The notes under the pieces were generated by a model. The model saw only the letters and a program-made list of their open reading frames with translations, did not search any database and was not told the origin of the DNA. 64,000 nucleotides of DNA from Bacillota bacterium (lineage in GTDB: Bacteria > Bacillota > Desulfotomaculia > Desulfotomaculales > Desulfallaceae), in NCBI GenBank assembly GCA_023439185.1, contig JAEXOR010000011.1, forward strand, positions 124,001-188,000, given 5' to 3'. The stretch's first letter is position 1, and each line of letters begins with the position of its first letter. The translations under genes and the position numbers were made by a program. Of this stretch, positions 42,342 through 52,239 are shown piece by piece.

Positions 42342-42941
42342 ATGCCGGAGTTTCATATTCCCAGGGATAAAAAGCAGCGGATCATCCGCGCGGCCATGGA
42401 GCGCTTCGCCAAAAACGGCTACAAAAAGGCAACCATGGACGAAATCGTCGCGGCGGCGGATATCTCCAAGGGCCTGATTTTCCACTATTTTGGCAACAAG
42501 AAAAAGCTGTACCTCTACCTCTATGAATTTGCCTACGGCCTTGTGTATGGTCGCATAGTGAAGTCCTTCCAGCGGAAAGACCTGTTTGAGCGCATCCGCG
42601 AATCGGAGCAGATCAAACTGGCTGTGGTGAGCGAGTACCCTTATGTGCTGGACTTTCTCCTCTCGGTCCGCAGGGAAACGGACGAACAGTTGCGAGAGGA
42701 AATTTCCAGAGTCAAGGTGGAGAGCTTTCCGCCGTGGAAGGAAACCTTTCTGCCGGGACTTGATTCATCCAAATTGCGGGAGGGCATCGGTCTGGAGAAG
42801 GTGATCAAAATTATTTCGTGGACCACCAACGGGCTTCTGGCTGAGCACAAGGACGATTTCGTGCTGGAGGATATCTTTGCGGAAATGGATGAATACCTTG
42901 ATCTGATGCGTAAAGCGTTTTACAAGGAGGAGTATCAATGA
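42342..42941 (+). CDS. TetR/AcrR family regulator 1
   Basis: 199-aa TetR regulator. Three ATGs in a row follow GAGGTG; I use the one at 42342 for spacing. The helix-turn-helix (about 9-55) has KKATMDEIVAAADISKGLIFHYFGNKKKL. Its two 19-bp operators sit at its own promoter. It overlaps the rifampin-phosphotransferase-like gene by 4 nt, so the pair is one autoregulated operon. Confidence 0.9.
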   Translation: MPEFHIPRDKKQRIIRAAMERFAKNGYKKATMDEIVAAADISKGLIFHYFGNKKKLYLYLYEFAYGLVYGRIVKSFQRKDLFERIRESEQIKLAVVSEYPYVLDFLLSVRRETDEQLREEISRVKVESFPPWKETFLPGLDSSKLREGIGLEKVIKIISWTTNGLLAEHKDDFVLEDIFAEMDEYLDLMRKAFYKEEYQ

Positions 42942-45454
42942 ACAGGCTGTTGAATCTGACCGACAGCGCTGCCGGGGAACTCTCCCTGACCGGCGGCAAG
43001 GGTGCGAATCTGGTCAGGCTTGCCGCCATGGACGGTATCCATGTGCCCGGCGGCTTTGTAATTACCACCGACGCCTTTCGGGAGCTTTGCGCCGGTGTGG
43101 TTGCGTCCCGCGGGAAAGCGCTGCAGGCGGCCTCCTCCCCGGCGGAGCTTGTCCGGGCGGGCGCCGAAATCCGGCAGACGATCCGGAATATCCCCATCCC
43201 GGAGAAATTTTTGCGGGAGCTTGAGACGGCGCTGGCGTCCTATCCCCCGGACATCCTCTTTGCCGTGCGCTCCTCGGCCACGGCGGAGGACCTGCCCGAC
43301 GCATCCTTTGCGGGGCAGCAGGACAGCTACCTGAACGTACGGGCCGCCGACGTCCCTCGCGCCGTGATGGATTGTTTCGCCTCGCTGTACAACGACCGTG
43401 CGGTTGCGTACCGCAGAAAAAACGGCTACCGCCACGAGGATGTGGCCATCGCCGTGGTGGTGCAGGAGATGGTCCCCGCCCAGGTCTCCGGCGTGCTGTT
43501 TACCGCCGACCCCATGACCTCCGACCGGCTCACCTGTGTCATCGAGGCCGTGGCGGGACTGGGCGAGGAGCTGGTTTCCGGACGCAAAACACCCTTCACC
43601 TGGCGGCTGAGAGGCGGGAAAACCAGCGCGGACGGCAAGGACGACCCGCCCCTCACAGACAGTCAATTACGGGAGCTTGCCGCCATCGGCCGGCGGATCG
43701 AGGCTGCCTTCGGTACGCCCCAGGACATCGAGTGGTGCTGTGTGGATGGACGATTTTCCATCGTGCAGTCCCGGGCGATCACCACGCTGTATCCCGTTCC
43801 GGAGAGCAGGGACGGACTCAAGCGCGTCTTTGTATCGGCGGGACACATGCAGATGATGACCGATGTGATGCTGCCGCTGGGCATGTCCTTCATGAAACTG
43901 ATCGCCCTTTTCCGGATGGTGGAGGTGGGCGGGCGGCTGTTTATCGACATCACCCACGACCTGAAGACCGCCTACGGCAAAAAGATGATCCGCACCAAGC
44001 TTTCCGCCACCGACCCGCTGACCCACCAAGCCATAGAACAAGTGCTGGCGCGTAAAGACTACATCCGGGGCATCCCCAAAGGCCCCGGCAGCTTCGCCTC
44101 CTTCCGCGGCTGGCTGCCCATGGTCCGGGAGGGTATCCGGCTCTACCGGCGCAACGATCCCGCCGACATCGATCTCTATATCAATCGGATGCGGCGCCTC
44201 ATTGCCCGGCTGGAGGAGCGGCTGGAGCCTCTTTCGGGAATGGCGGCCATCGAGGCCATTCTGGAGGATCAAAAGCAGCTTTCCGAAATCATTTACGACG
44301 CCTCCGGCTTTGGGATGGTGCTGGCCACCCAGCTGATCATCCAAAAAATCGACGCCATGGGCAAAGCGCTCACGGGCGAGGAAAACATCAGCAACCGCCT
44401 GTCCAAATCGGTGGCGCACAACCCCACCTCCGAGATGGGAATTGTCCTCAGCGAAGTGGCGGATCTGGCCCGGGAGTATCCGGCGGTGGTGCGGTATCTC
44501 GAAGCAGCCGGCGAAGCCTTCCGCATGGATGATTTGCGCCAAGTGGAGGGCGGCGGCGCGGTGGCGGACGCTTTTGAGAATTTCTTGCGGCAATACGGCA
44601 TGCGGGCCACCGGCGAGATTGACATCTCTAAGACTCGCTTCCGGGAAAATCCCGCCGAACTGGTGGGCGCCATTCTCACCAACATCCGCACCTTGCCAAG
44701 GGGGCACGGCAAATCGTCCTTTGAACAGGGGCGCCTGGAGATGGAAAGGCTCACGGAAGAGCTGGCGGCGCTGGCGGAACAAAAGCTGGGTTCGCGCAAA
44801 GCAAAAAAGCTGCGCCGCTACATTTCCTTTTTCCGCAATTATGTGGGCACACGGGAGTATCCCAAGTACTTTTGGATCTGCCGTTACGACGCATACAAAA
44901 GGGCGATTACGCGGGAGGCAAAGCGCCTGACGGAGCAGGGCATCCTGCAGGAGCCCGGCGATATCTTCTACCTGTACCTGGAAGAGCTGCGGGAGGCCAT
45001 CCAAACCGGCCGGGTGGATTACACGGACATCGCCCGCCGCAAAAAAGACTATAGCCACTTTGCCAAGCTTACCCCGCCGCGGGTCATTTTTTCGGACGGC
45101 GAGGTGCCGGAGATGGCTTACCAAAGGAATATCCCCACCGGAGCGCTGCCCGGTTTGGGGGTGTCCTCCGGCGAGGTCGAAGGCCGGGCCCGTGTGATCC
45201 GGTCCATTGAGGATGCGGTTATGGAAAAAGGCGATATTCTGGTGACCTCCTTCACCGATCCCAGCTGGACGCCGGTGTTCGTCTCCATCGCGGGGCTGGT
45301 CACCGAGGTGGGCGGCATGATGACCCACGGCGCGGTCATCACCCGGGAGTACGGTCTGCCTGCCGTGGTTGGCGTTGTCGGCGCAACCGGACGCATCCGG
45401 GACGGTGACCGCATTCGGGTAAACGGCGACGAGGGCTATGTGGAAATCCTTTAA
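42938..45454 (+). CDS. rifampin phosphotransferase/PEP-synthase-like enzyme
   Basis: 838 aa. An N-terminal ATP-binding domain (GGKGANLVRLAAMDG; FAVRSSATAEDLPDASFAG) is joined by a variable middle to a C-terminal swivelling phosphohistidine domain with EVGGMMTHGAVITREYG (His about 797). This is the architecture and near length of rifampin phosphotransferase (about 867 aa), which moves the ATP beta-phosphate to the drug. The middle domain cannot be matched to rifamycin contacts by eye. TetR control and a nearby ABC exporter support an antibiotic-modifying role, but another substrate is possible. Confidence 0.8.
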   Translation: MNRLLNLTDSAAGELSLTGGKGANLVRLAAMDGIHVPGGFVITTDAFRELCAGVVASRGKALQAASSPAELVRAGAEIRQTIRNIPIPEKFLRELETALASYPPDILFAVRSSATAEDLPDASFAGQQDSYLNVRAADVPRAVMDCFASLYNDRAVAYRRKNGYRHEDVAIAVVVQEMVPAQVSGVLFTADPMTSDRLTCVIEAVAGLGEELVSGRKTPFTWRLRGGKTSADGKDDPPLTDSQLRELAAIGRRIEAAFGTPQDIEWCCVDGRFSIVQSRAITTLYPVPESRDGLKRVFVSAGHMQMMTDVMLPLGMSFMKLIALFRMVEVGGRLFIDITHDLKTAYGKKMIRTKLSATDPLTHQAIEQVLARKDYIRGIPKGPGSFASFRGWLPMVREGIRLYRRNDPADIDLYINRMRRLIARLEERLEPLSGMAAIEAILEDQKQLSEIIYDASGFGMVLATQLIIQKIDAMGKALTGEENISNRLSKSVAHNPTSEMGIVLSEVADLAREYPAVVRYLEAAGEAFRMDDLRQVEGGGAVADAFENFLRQYGMRATGEIDISKTRFRENPAELVGAILTNIRTLPRGHGKSSFEQGRLEMERLTEELAALAEQKLGSRKAKKLRRYISFFRNYVGTREYPKYFWICRYDAYKRAITREAKRLTEQGILQEPGDIFYLYLEELREAIQTGRVDYTDIARRKKDYSHFAKLTPPRVIFSDGEVPEMAYQRNIPTGALPGLGVSSGEVEGRARVIRSIEDAVMEKGDILVTSFTDPSWTPVFVSIAGLVTEVGGMMTHGAVITREYGLPAVVGVVGATGRIRDGDRIRVNGDEGYVEIL

Positions 45455-45505
45455 AACAGACTTCGGTGCTAAAAAATCAATAGCAAATTTATATTCCCGC
45501 TGAAA

Positions 45506-45561
45506 ATTGACCATGCTGGTCGGTTTGTGCTATAATGCAATTACCGACCAATGTGGTCAAT
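45506..45561 (+). promoter_or_regulatory. tetR-2 promoter with two 19-bp operators
   Basis: Promoter TTGACC (45507-45512), 18-bp spacer, TATAAT (45531-45536). ATTGACCATGCTGGTCGGT (45506-45524) overlaps the -35; ACCGACCAATGTGGTCAAT (45543-45561) lies just after the -10. The two are inverted copies of one operator. Confidence 0.85.
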
Positions 45562-45576
45562 TTTGATTGGGACGTG

Positions 45577-46209
45577 ATGATTATACACGAAAACTTTGTC
45601 GGTCTCAAAGAGGACAAACGGGATACCATCATCAACGCAGCGCTGCAGGAATTCGCTGCCAAGGGATACGATCTCGCCTCCACCAATGAAATCGTCCGGG
45701 CGGCCGGCATTTCCAAGGGGGCGCTGTTCCACTACTTTTCCAGCAAAAGGGAGCTGTTTTTCTTTCTCTGCGACTATGTGTACGAGGTGGTCAACCGGGA
45801 GTTCTACGAACAAATCGGTCATTGCCAAGGCGATCTGCTTACCCGGTACGGCAGGGCGGCGCGGCTCAAGGCATCCGTCTACCTGCGCTATCCTCCGCTG
45901 TTTGAATTTATCAAGCGGCTGACACAGGAAAAATCCGCCCAGATTGCCGGGGAGCTTGCCCAAAAGCTTTCTCACATCACGGAGGCGGGTTACAATCATT
46001 TACTGGGGAATTTGGATGAATCCCTCTTTCGGCAGGATGTGCCCACAGGCAAGATCCGGGATCTGATCACCTGGGCGCTGGAAAACTACGGATATCGCTC
46101 AATGGATCTGATTCAAGACCAATCGCTGGAAGAGATCGACATGGAAGCGCTCAACGCGGATTTTGACGATTATCTCGATGTCCTGCGTAAATGCTTCTAT
46201 AAACAGTAG
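45577..46209 (+). CDS. TetR/AcrR family regulator 2
   Basis: 210 aa from ATG 45577; the longer frame crosses the promoter and operator. HTH around DLASTNEIVRAAGISKGALFHYFSSKRELF is similar to TetR 1, and the operators share the GACyA...TrGTC pattern. The two are probably paralogues. It leads an operon with the ABC transporter genes (13-nt gap). Confidence 0.88.
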   Translation: MIIHENFVGLKEDKRDTIINAALQEFAAKGYDLASTNEIVRAAGISKGALFHYFSSKRELFFFLCDYVYEVVNREFYEQIGHCQGDLLTRYGRAARLKASVYLRYPPLFEFIKRLTQEKSAQIAGELAQKLSHITEAGYNHLLGNLDESLFRQDVPTGKIRDLITWALENYGYRSMDLIQDQSLEEIDMEALNADFDDYLDVLRKCFYKQ

Positions 46210-46221
46210 AGGAGGCAATAT

Positions 46222-46956
46222 ATGTCTGTCATAGAAATTCGCGGCCTGAGAAAACGCTTTGGCAAGACCGTGGCGCTGGACGGTATGGAGCTGTCCGTAC
46301 CCGGAGGGGCAATATACGGCTTCATCGGGCCCAACGGCGCGGGGAAATCCACCACCATCCGTATGTTGCTGGGGCTCCTGAAAAAGGATGAGGGCGATGT
46401 GCGCCTGCTGGACGGCGACCCCTGGCGGGACGCGGTCCAGCTGCATAAGCGGCTCGCCTATGTCCCCAGCGACGTACAGCTCTGGGACAACATGACCGGC
46501 GGCGAGGTGATTGACTTTCTGGGCCGGCTGCGGGGAAGCTACACAATAAAACGCCGGGCCGAGCTGATTGAGCGCTTCGATCTGGATCCGACAAAGAAGT
46601 GCAAAACCTATTCCAAGGGCAACCGGCAGAAAGTGATGCTGATCTCCGCCTTTGTGTCGGATGTGGAGCTGCAAATCCTCGACGAACCTACCACCGGTCT
46701 GGACCCGCTGATGAAAACGGTCTTCCAGCAGTGCGTCCGGGAGGCAAAGGACGCCGGTAAGACGGTGTTTCTCTCCAGCCACATTCTCTCGGAGGTAGAG
46801 GCGGTTTGCGACACCATCGGCGTTATCCGGGCGGGCAGAATCATTGAGCAAGGCAATATGGAGGAGCTGAGGGCCCTCATCAGCCAACAGGAACCTCCCA
46901 CCCTGGAAACCCTGTTCATGAATTACTACCGGAAGGATGACGAAAGGGGGACCTGA
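46222..46956 (+). CDS. ABC transporter ATP-binding protein
   Basis: 244-aa ATPase with Walker A GPNGAGKST, a YSKGNRQKVMLIS signature and the Walker B LQILDEPTTGLDPL segment. The LSSHILSEVEAVCD switch region is present. ATG start behind GAGGAGG. Partner of the ABC-2 permease 2 nt downstream. Drug-export ABC of the CcmA/DrrA type. Confidence 0.93.
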   Translation: MSVIEIRGLRKRFGKTVALDGMELSVPGGAIYGFIGPNGAGKSTTIRMLLGLLKKDEGDVRLLDGDPWRDAVQLHKRLAYVPSDVQLWDNMTGGEVIDFLGRLRGSYTIKRRAELIERFDLDPTKKCKTYSKGNRQKVMLISAFVSDVELQILDEPTTGLDPLMKTVFQQCVREAKDAGKTVFLSSHILSEVEAVCDTIGVIRAGRIIEQGNMEELRALISQQEPPTLETLFMNYYRKDDERGT

Positions 46957-46958
46957 GC

Positions 46959-48542
46959 ATGAAACGTTACTTTCATGGTACGGCTGCCATCATGAAACTG
47001 TATATGCGGCAGAATCGGGTTTTCACACTGGTCTGGCTGTTGCTGCCGGGACTGTGGGTCGTCATCAACACCATATCTTCGTTGGTGCTCTTCCCCACCC
47101 GGGAGGCGCTCGTCGAGATGGGCGTCACTCTGATCGACCCACTCACCGTGGCCATACACGGCCCGCTGCTGGACGTTTCGGTGGCCGGATTTGTCACTTG
47201 GCGTACCAAGGTATTTATGGTTCTGTTAAGCGGGATTTTCAGCATTATTTATGTAATACGGCATACCCGACTGGACGAGGAGCAGGGCAGGCGTGAACTG
47301 CTTGGCGCCAATGTGACCGGCAGCTTTGCGCCCTTTGCGGCAGCGCTGCTGAACATGCTGCTGATCAACGCAGCGGCGGCTGTCCTTGCCGTGCTTGGAA
47401 TGACAGCTCTGGGGCTTGATTTCACAGGATCGCTGGCTCACTGCCTCGGATTTTTTGCCGCCGCCTGTGTTTTGGGCACAATGGCGGGATTGGTCGCTCA
47501 ATTCTTCGTGAGTGCTGCGGCGGCGCGGGGAACCTCTTTCGGGTTTTTGGGGCTGCTGTTTGCCCTGCATATCCTCTGGAACGTGAGCGGGGGAAACAGT
47601 CCCGCGGCATATCTCAACCCTCTGGAATGGCCGCTTCTGATCCGGCCTTTTGCGGGGGAGAGGTTTAGCGTCCTTTTGATTTCCCTGGCCATAACGCTCC
47701 TGCTGGCGGCGTTTTCTCTGTGGATGAGCCACAGGCGGGACGTGGGAGCGGGGCTCATCCCCCAGCGGGAGGGACGCGCCTTCGCCAAGCCCGGATTCTC
47801 CTCGTTGCCCGCTTTGGCGTGGCGTACCCAAAAGGGATTGTTCCTCTCCTGGCTGATTTTTTACGCGGTGTTCTCCTTCGCTCTGGGCTGTGCCAGCTAC
47901 CTGATGGTAAGCGCAGTCAGTTCGGCCGAGGCGCTGGCTGAGCTGATTGCGCGCCTTGGCGGTGTGGACCGTGCCCTCATGTCACTGATGTTGTATATTT
48001 TTTCAATGCTTATTTCAGTCTATGTGCTGATGTCGGCGGGTATCCTGCGCCAGGAGGAGACGGACAAGGGCGAACTGTTGCTGTCCCTGCCTGTCCGGCG
48101 AAGCCGTTTTGCCGCCGGGCATCTGGTGTATATCTTCGGCGGATCCGCAGCTCTCGCTCTAGTTTCCGGCATTTGTGCGGGACTGGGGGCGATGATCGGC
48201 ACTGGGGATCAAAACGCTGTTGCCCGTTTGTTTTTCGAGATGGCAGGGAAGATACCGGCGATCTGGGCTTTCGGCGGGATTTCGATGCTGCTGTTTGGCG
48301 CACTGCCCCGTTGGATGTCCGGGCTCAGCTATGGATTATTGGTGCTATTTGTGCTATTGGAAATTCTTTGGGAACAGCAGTCGGTGAGCGATGCCGTGTA
48401 TGCCCTCTCCCCCTTCTCCTGGGTAACGCCGCTCAAAGTCGCGCAGCCGCCGTCGGTGCTTGTGCTGTTATGTGCCCTATCAGCGCTGTTGGCTGTTTTG
48501 GGGATCGTCTTGTTTGGGCGCAGGGATGCTGCCATGCAGTAA
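46959..48542 (+). CDS. ABC-2 type permease
   Basis: 527-aa membrane protein with roughly twelve hydrophobic helices in two halves, each like a six-helix ABC-2 unit (fused duplicate). It follows the ATPase gene directly. Together they would form an exporter for a drug, lipid or peptide, controlled by TetR 2. Confidence 0.85.
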   Translation: MKRYFHGTAAIMKLYMRQNRVFTLVWLLLPGLWVVINTISSLVLFPTREALVEMGVTLIDPLTVAIHGPLLDVSVAGFVTWRTKVFMVLLSGIFSIIYVIRHTRLDEEQGRRELLGANVTGSFAPFAAALLNMLLINAAAAVLAVLGMTALGLDFTGSLAHCLGFFAAACVLGTMAGLVAQFFVSAAAARGTSFGFLGLLFALHILWNVSGGNSPAAYLNPLEWPLLIRPFAGERFSVLLISLAITLLLAAFSLWMSHRRDVGAGLIPQREGRAFAKPGFSSLPALAWRTQKGLFLSWLIFYAVFSFALGCASYLMVSAVSSAEALAELIARLGGVDRALMSLMLYIFSMLISVYVLMSAGILRQEETDKGELLLSLPVRRSRFAAGHLVYIFGGSAALALVSGICAGLGAMIGTGDQNAVARLFFEMAGKIPAIWAFGGISMLLFGALPRWMSGLSYGLLVLFVLLEILWEQQSVSDAVYALSPFSWVTPLKVAQPPSVLVLLCALSALLAVLGIVLFGRRDAAMQ

Positions 48543-48659
48543 TACAGATTGGGTTGAAGGGGAGATAACTCCGGTACACAACTTTGTTATCTACTTCATG
48601 TGTGAGGGCATCGATCCCAACGTTAAGCGGTCAATTCCCAGGTTCTAATACCTTTGTTT

Positions 48660-49373
48660 TTATAAGTTCAGCGCCGGGCCGTATTCTCTCAGCCAGCGGC
48701 GCTTTTTTTTGTAATCCGGCGCCAGCGCGGCCACTAGGCGCCAGAACCCAGCGGAGTGATCCAGCCTAGTCAAGTGGCATAGCTCGTGCACAACCACGTA
48801 ATCAATCACTTCAACAGGGGCCATGATCAGTTTCCAGTTAAAATTCAAATTGCCTTTGGAGGAGCAGCTGCCCCAGCGGCTCTTTTGCTGCTTGATTTTA
48901 ACCGCCGCGGGTCTGCGCCCCGTCGCGGCGGCAAACAAACCAACCCGGGCATTGATCAACTCCCGGGCGCGCTCCCTGTACCACTTGATTAATTCATTTT
49001 TTACCGCCATGCCGCCGGGGCCGTTTTCAGCATTACCGAGGGCCACATGGATTTCCCGGTTCTTGAGCAGCACCCCTGGAACATCGGTGGTTTTACCGAC
49101 TATTAATGTATACCGCTCCCCCAGATAGAAAAGCTTTTCGCCGCTGACAAACTCCCTGGGCACCCGGCATCCCGCCTGGTTTTCCAAAAGCCGCAGCCGG
49201 TCTTCAATCCACTGTGCCTTTTCCCGCACAAATTTTTTAATATAGCTGGCCTGGCAATGGAAAGGCGCCGTCACCACAGCCCCTCTTTCCGCGTCGACGG
49301 TAATTTTTAAACCGGCAATCCTTTTGCTGCGCTCCACGGCATACCGGACCGCACCGGTTTTGTTCTCAATCAT
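48660..49373 (-). CDS. YgjP-like M48-family metallopeptidase
   Basis: 237 aa from ATG 49373, 8 nt after AGGTGA. The metalloprotease motif is HELCHLTRLDHS in VVHELCHLTRLDHSAGFW, and KQQKSRWGSCSSKGNLNFNW is the other family hallmark. YgjP proteins often accompany type I restriction genes; none is adjacent here. The end of this gene faces the ABC operon across about 115 nt. Confidence 0.88.
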   Translation of the reverse strand: MIENKTGAVRYAVERSKRIAGLKITVDAERGAVVTAPFHCQASYIKKFVREKAQWIEDRLRLLENQAGCRVPREFVSGEKLFYLGERYTLIVGKTTDVPGVLLKNREIHVALGNAENGPGGMAVKNELIKWYRERARELINARVGLFAAATGRRPAAVKIKQQKSRWGSCSSKGNLNFNWKLIMAPVEVIDYVVVHELCHLTRLDHSAGFWRLVAALAPDYKKKRRWLREYGPALNL

Positions 49374-49423
49374 TATAAATTTCACCTGAATAGTAGCTCC
49401 ATTAATTTATTCTATCAGGGTAT

Positions 49424-49732
49424 TTATTTTTCAGTATTGATTTTTGCCCTTATTCTTGAAAATACTTTATCATGCGTGTATCTAATATCCGCTGAATCAG
49501 CATCTCTATCCGCTTCATCAAGTTTTAGCCCTATAACCATATCTTCGCTTATGCTTGCCACTCCTCTTGATCCATCCGGAATTTCCGGATAGTTACTAAG
49601 CTTTTCCCATTCTTCAAGAGTAAGTTCTTCAGGTTCTGCAAGAAGTACACGCAAGCAATCCAGTGCTTCCTTAAGCCTTTCATTGGGAAGAATATCCACA
49701 GCCTTATGCAGTTCTTCACGTGAAGCGGGCAT
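49424..49732 (-). CDS. antitoxin-like small protein, unknown
   Basis: 102 aa, starting MPASREELHKAVDILPNERL. The N-terminal helices resemble those of antitoxins or other short DNA-binding accessory proteins, and the charged C-terminus (YTHDKVFSRIRAKINTEK) could fold on a partner. No toxin gene follows; the YgjP gene is next. ATG start behind GGGGGGT. Function unresolved. Confidence 0.6.
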   Translation of the reverse strand: MPASREELHKAVDILPNERLKEALDCLRVLLAEPEELTLEEWEKLSNYPEIPDGSRGVASISEDMVIGLKLDEADRDADSADIRYTHDKVFSRIRAKINTEK

Positions 49733-50046
49733 TATTTTACCCCCCTGCAGACACCATAACCATAATGTAATGACTAATTATAACATTTACTTTTGTCTGA
49801 ACAAAGAGGTGTTTAGCAGCACTCTTTCTCTCTGCGATGTATCATTGTAAAATGAGTATGAACACAATAAAATCTTTTGAAATAATATAGAAACATTAGT
49901 ACTATGAAAGTAAATATAGTTCTGCTAACGTTGTTTTTAACGTAATGGTGTTACAGCCAGTCTATAACGTCCAGCAATAGACGCTGTTAATTGTCCGTAA
50001 ATTGCTGGACCAAGTGACCAAAGACCCCCTGAGGGGCCAGGGAGAA

Positions 50047-50847
50047 TCACGACAACTCTCCCTGGATAACCAACTTCACCATATGATCATCAATAATCCG
50101 GCGGCCATTTTGCGCCCCGTAAATCATACAATGCGTACAGGCTTTGTTAACAAGCCTGGCCGCACCGCTGGAGAACCGGTAAATCTCATCAATCGCATTA
50201 TCTGAAAAAATATCGTGCTCGGCGCCGGCGTAAGCCAGGTGCCGATTAATGTATTCACCGACCTGGGACCGGTCCAGGTGCGTCAGCTTACACTGCAGGT
50301 CCACCCGCTGGCGGATAGCGGCATACGCCTGCAGTTGCAGTTTCTCCCAGAGCTCACTCTGGCCCACCAGGATCAGAGCCATCGGGCTTTGGGCATCCAT
50401 TTTGAAGTTTAAGAGGAACCGCACCTCTTCCAGCATCTCTTTATCCAAAAGATGTGCCTCGTCCACGATAACAACGGGCTCTAGATGCTGAATACCGCGC
50501 ATCAGTTCCACTTCCCGGTGCAACTGACGTTTGGCGTCGCCGCGATAAAACTTGGCTTCGCAGCCTAACTGTTCCAACAGGCCCTTGTAGAAGTGCCGGG
50601 GGGTGAGCTTGGAGTCCGCCAGGTACATGACCATGAACATGGCCGGGTCTAGAGAGGCCTTGAACAGACGAATAGTGGTGGTCTTGCCGGTACCGCAATC
50701 GCCGGTGACTATGGCAAAAAGTTGCCTTTTAGCGGTGTACTCAAGCCGGCCCAGTGTCTCTTCCAGCATTACCGACTGGTAGAGTTGGTCTGTGGGGATA
50801 TCCCGGGCAAAGGGTGTATATTTCAGGCCGTAGAAGGGTTCAAACAT
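50047..50847 (-). CDS. ExeA/TniB-type AAA ATPase of the insertion sequence
   Basis: 266-aa AAA+ ATPase. Walker A is GDCGTGKTT, Walker B VVIVDEAHLL, followed by a sensor GQSELW region. This type accompanies Mu/Tn552-like transposases and chooses the target. ATG start behind AAGGAGG, overlapping the transposase gene end by 8 nt. Confidence 0.88.
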   Translation of the reverse strand: MFEPFYGLKYTPFARDIPTDQLYQSVMLEETLGRLEYTAKRQLFAIVTGDCGTGKTTTIRLFKASLDPAMFMVMYLADSKLTPRHFYKGLLEQLGCEAKFYRGDAKRQLHREVELMRGIQHLEPVVIVDEAHLLDKEMLEEVRFLLNFKMDAQSPMALILVGQSELWEKLQLQAYAAIRQRVDLQCKLTHLDRSQVGEYINRHLAYAGAEHDIFSDNAIDEIYRFSSGAARLVNKACTHCMIYGAQNGRRIIDDHMVKLVIQGELS

Positions 50848-52192
50848 GGTTGTTGTCCTCCTTGTTCACGGCCCGGAAGGAGATGGCGGGCGCCTGCCGT
50901 TCTTTGCGTTGTCTGTTTTTCTCTGCGGCCGCGGCTAAAAGCCGTGATGATTCGGCGGGCCGGAACTGCAGGTGTTCCGGCATCGGCGGGCGTTTACCGG
51001 CCTTTTCTCCGATAAGCAACTGTTTTGCCGTCCAGGGCTTATGTCCTTCATATTCAATAGTCAGTTCGGTAATGTCGGCGGGGTCGTAGACGACCTGTAC
51101 TTTGCAACCGATAAAAGACAGTCCGACTTCGTATTTGCTGCCGGCAAAACTGATACAACCGGCTTTATCCACCTTCCGTTCTTCACAGTGTAGAAAGGCG
51201 CCTGCTATGGCCTGGGGGTCCAAGTAGTTTAATGCTTTGTTATCGCCCCGAAAGGCGGCCTGCGGGCTAAAGGACGTTTCCAGTCCGGAGTGCGGCTTGT
51301 TCTGGTAGCATTCCTCCAGCCAGACCCCAAACAGTTCGTTTAGTCTGTCCAGTGTTTGTGGTTTATCAAGCTTTACTTCGCTTAAGAATGAATCCACCAC
51401 TCGGTTAAACCGTTCTACTTTACCGGTGGCCTCCGGCGACCTTGGTTTGGCGAATATCAGCCGTGCGCCAAGTTTGCCGCAGGTGCGGTGCATCCATTTG
51501 GTGCGGTACTGGCTGCCGTTGTCGAAGTATACCGCTTCGGGTACGCCGTATTTGTGGATTGCTTTACGAAAACAATCTTCTACTATGACTTGGTCCAGGG
51601 TGGGGTAGAATTCGCCGTGCAGTACAAAGCGGGTGGCGTCATCAATAAAGGTGACCAGGTAGACTTGCTTAGGGGCGCCGTCTTTGCCGATGGGCAGGTA
51701 GGGACCATACTTGATGTCGGAATGCCAGAGCTGGTTGCGGTGCTTCTTCTGGAAGCGCCGGGCTGCTATGCCGGTATTGGAGTACATCCGCATTTGTCTT
51801 GTGCTGTAGCCTTTTTCGGTCAGTTTCTCCTGCAGGGTGCTGCGTTTGATTTGTCCTTTTTGGACCAGTTCCTCCCATTCCATGATCTGAATGATCTGGG
51901 CGACGCTGCGGCCGGGTACTTCACGGCGCAGCAGGATGGCCTGGTTTAGGATGTCTGTTGGTATGGCTTCTTCTGTTTGACGGCCTTTGCCTTTTGGTTT
52001 TAGTCCTCCAAAGCCGCTGATTCGGTACCGGGCCAGGTACCGGCGCAGGGTACGTTCGGATAGGCCGGTCTGCCGGCAGATGTTTTGCTTGATTTCCCGC
52101 AGTTTGGCAACATCAAGCCCGTCCGCCAGCAGCGGGGACAGTAGTTGCATCCGCCAGGAGGCGATCTCTTCGGCTTTCTGTCGGTCTTTCAC
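50840..52192 (-). CDS. DDE-type integrase/transposase
   Basis: 450 aa. An N-terminal HTH (TGLSERTLRRYLARYR) precedes a retroviral-integrase-like core, with HSDIKYG, a YFDNGSQY segment and a late E in EATGKVERFN forming the DDE triad. A C-terminal Mu-like beta-barrel region follows. GTG start behind AAGGGGG. It appears intact and so the element may still be active. Confidence 0.88.
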   Translation of the reverse strand: MKDRQKAEEIASWRMQLLSPLLADGLDVAKLREIKQNICRQTGLSERTLRRYLARYRISGFGGLKPKGKGRQTEEAIPTDILNQAILLRREVPGRSVAQIIQIMEWEELVQKGQIKRSTLQEKLTEKGYSTRQMRMYSNTGIAARRFQKKHRNQLWHSDIKYGPYLPIGKDGAPKQVYLVTFIDDATRFVLHGEFYPTLDQVIVEDCFRKAIHKYGVPEAVYFDNGSQYRTKWMHRTCGKLGARLIFAKPRSPEATGKVERFNRVVDSFLSEVKLDKPQTLDRLNELFGVWLEECYQNKPHSGLETSFSPQAAFRGDNKALNYLDPQAIAGAFLHCEERKVDKAGCISFAGSKYEVGLSFIGCKVQVVYDPADITELTIEYEGHKPWTAKQLLIGEKAGKRPPMPEHLQFRPAESSRLLAAAAEKNRQRKERQAPAISFRAVNKEDNNHV

Positions 52193-52239
52193 GCTAAAAC
52201 CCCCTTGTTTTTAGGTTTTAGCATGAGTTTATAGCTTGT

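Noticed and set aside
43667..45514. 615-codon ORF on the minus strand opposite the Rph-like gene
   Set aside because: It lies fully antisense to a gene with clear catalytic motifs in a GC-rich stretch and shows no domain or ribosome site.
46099..46887. 262-codon ORF opposite the ABC ATPase
   Set aside because: Shadow of a confident Walker A/B protein.
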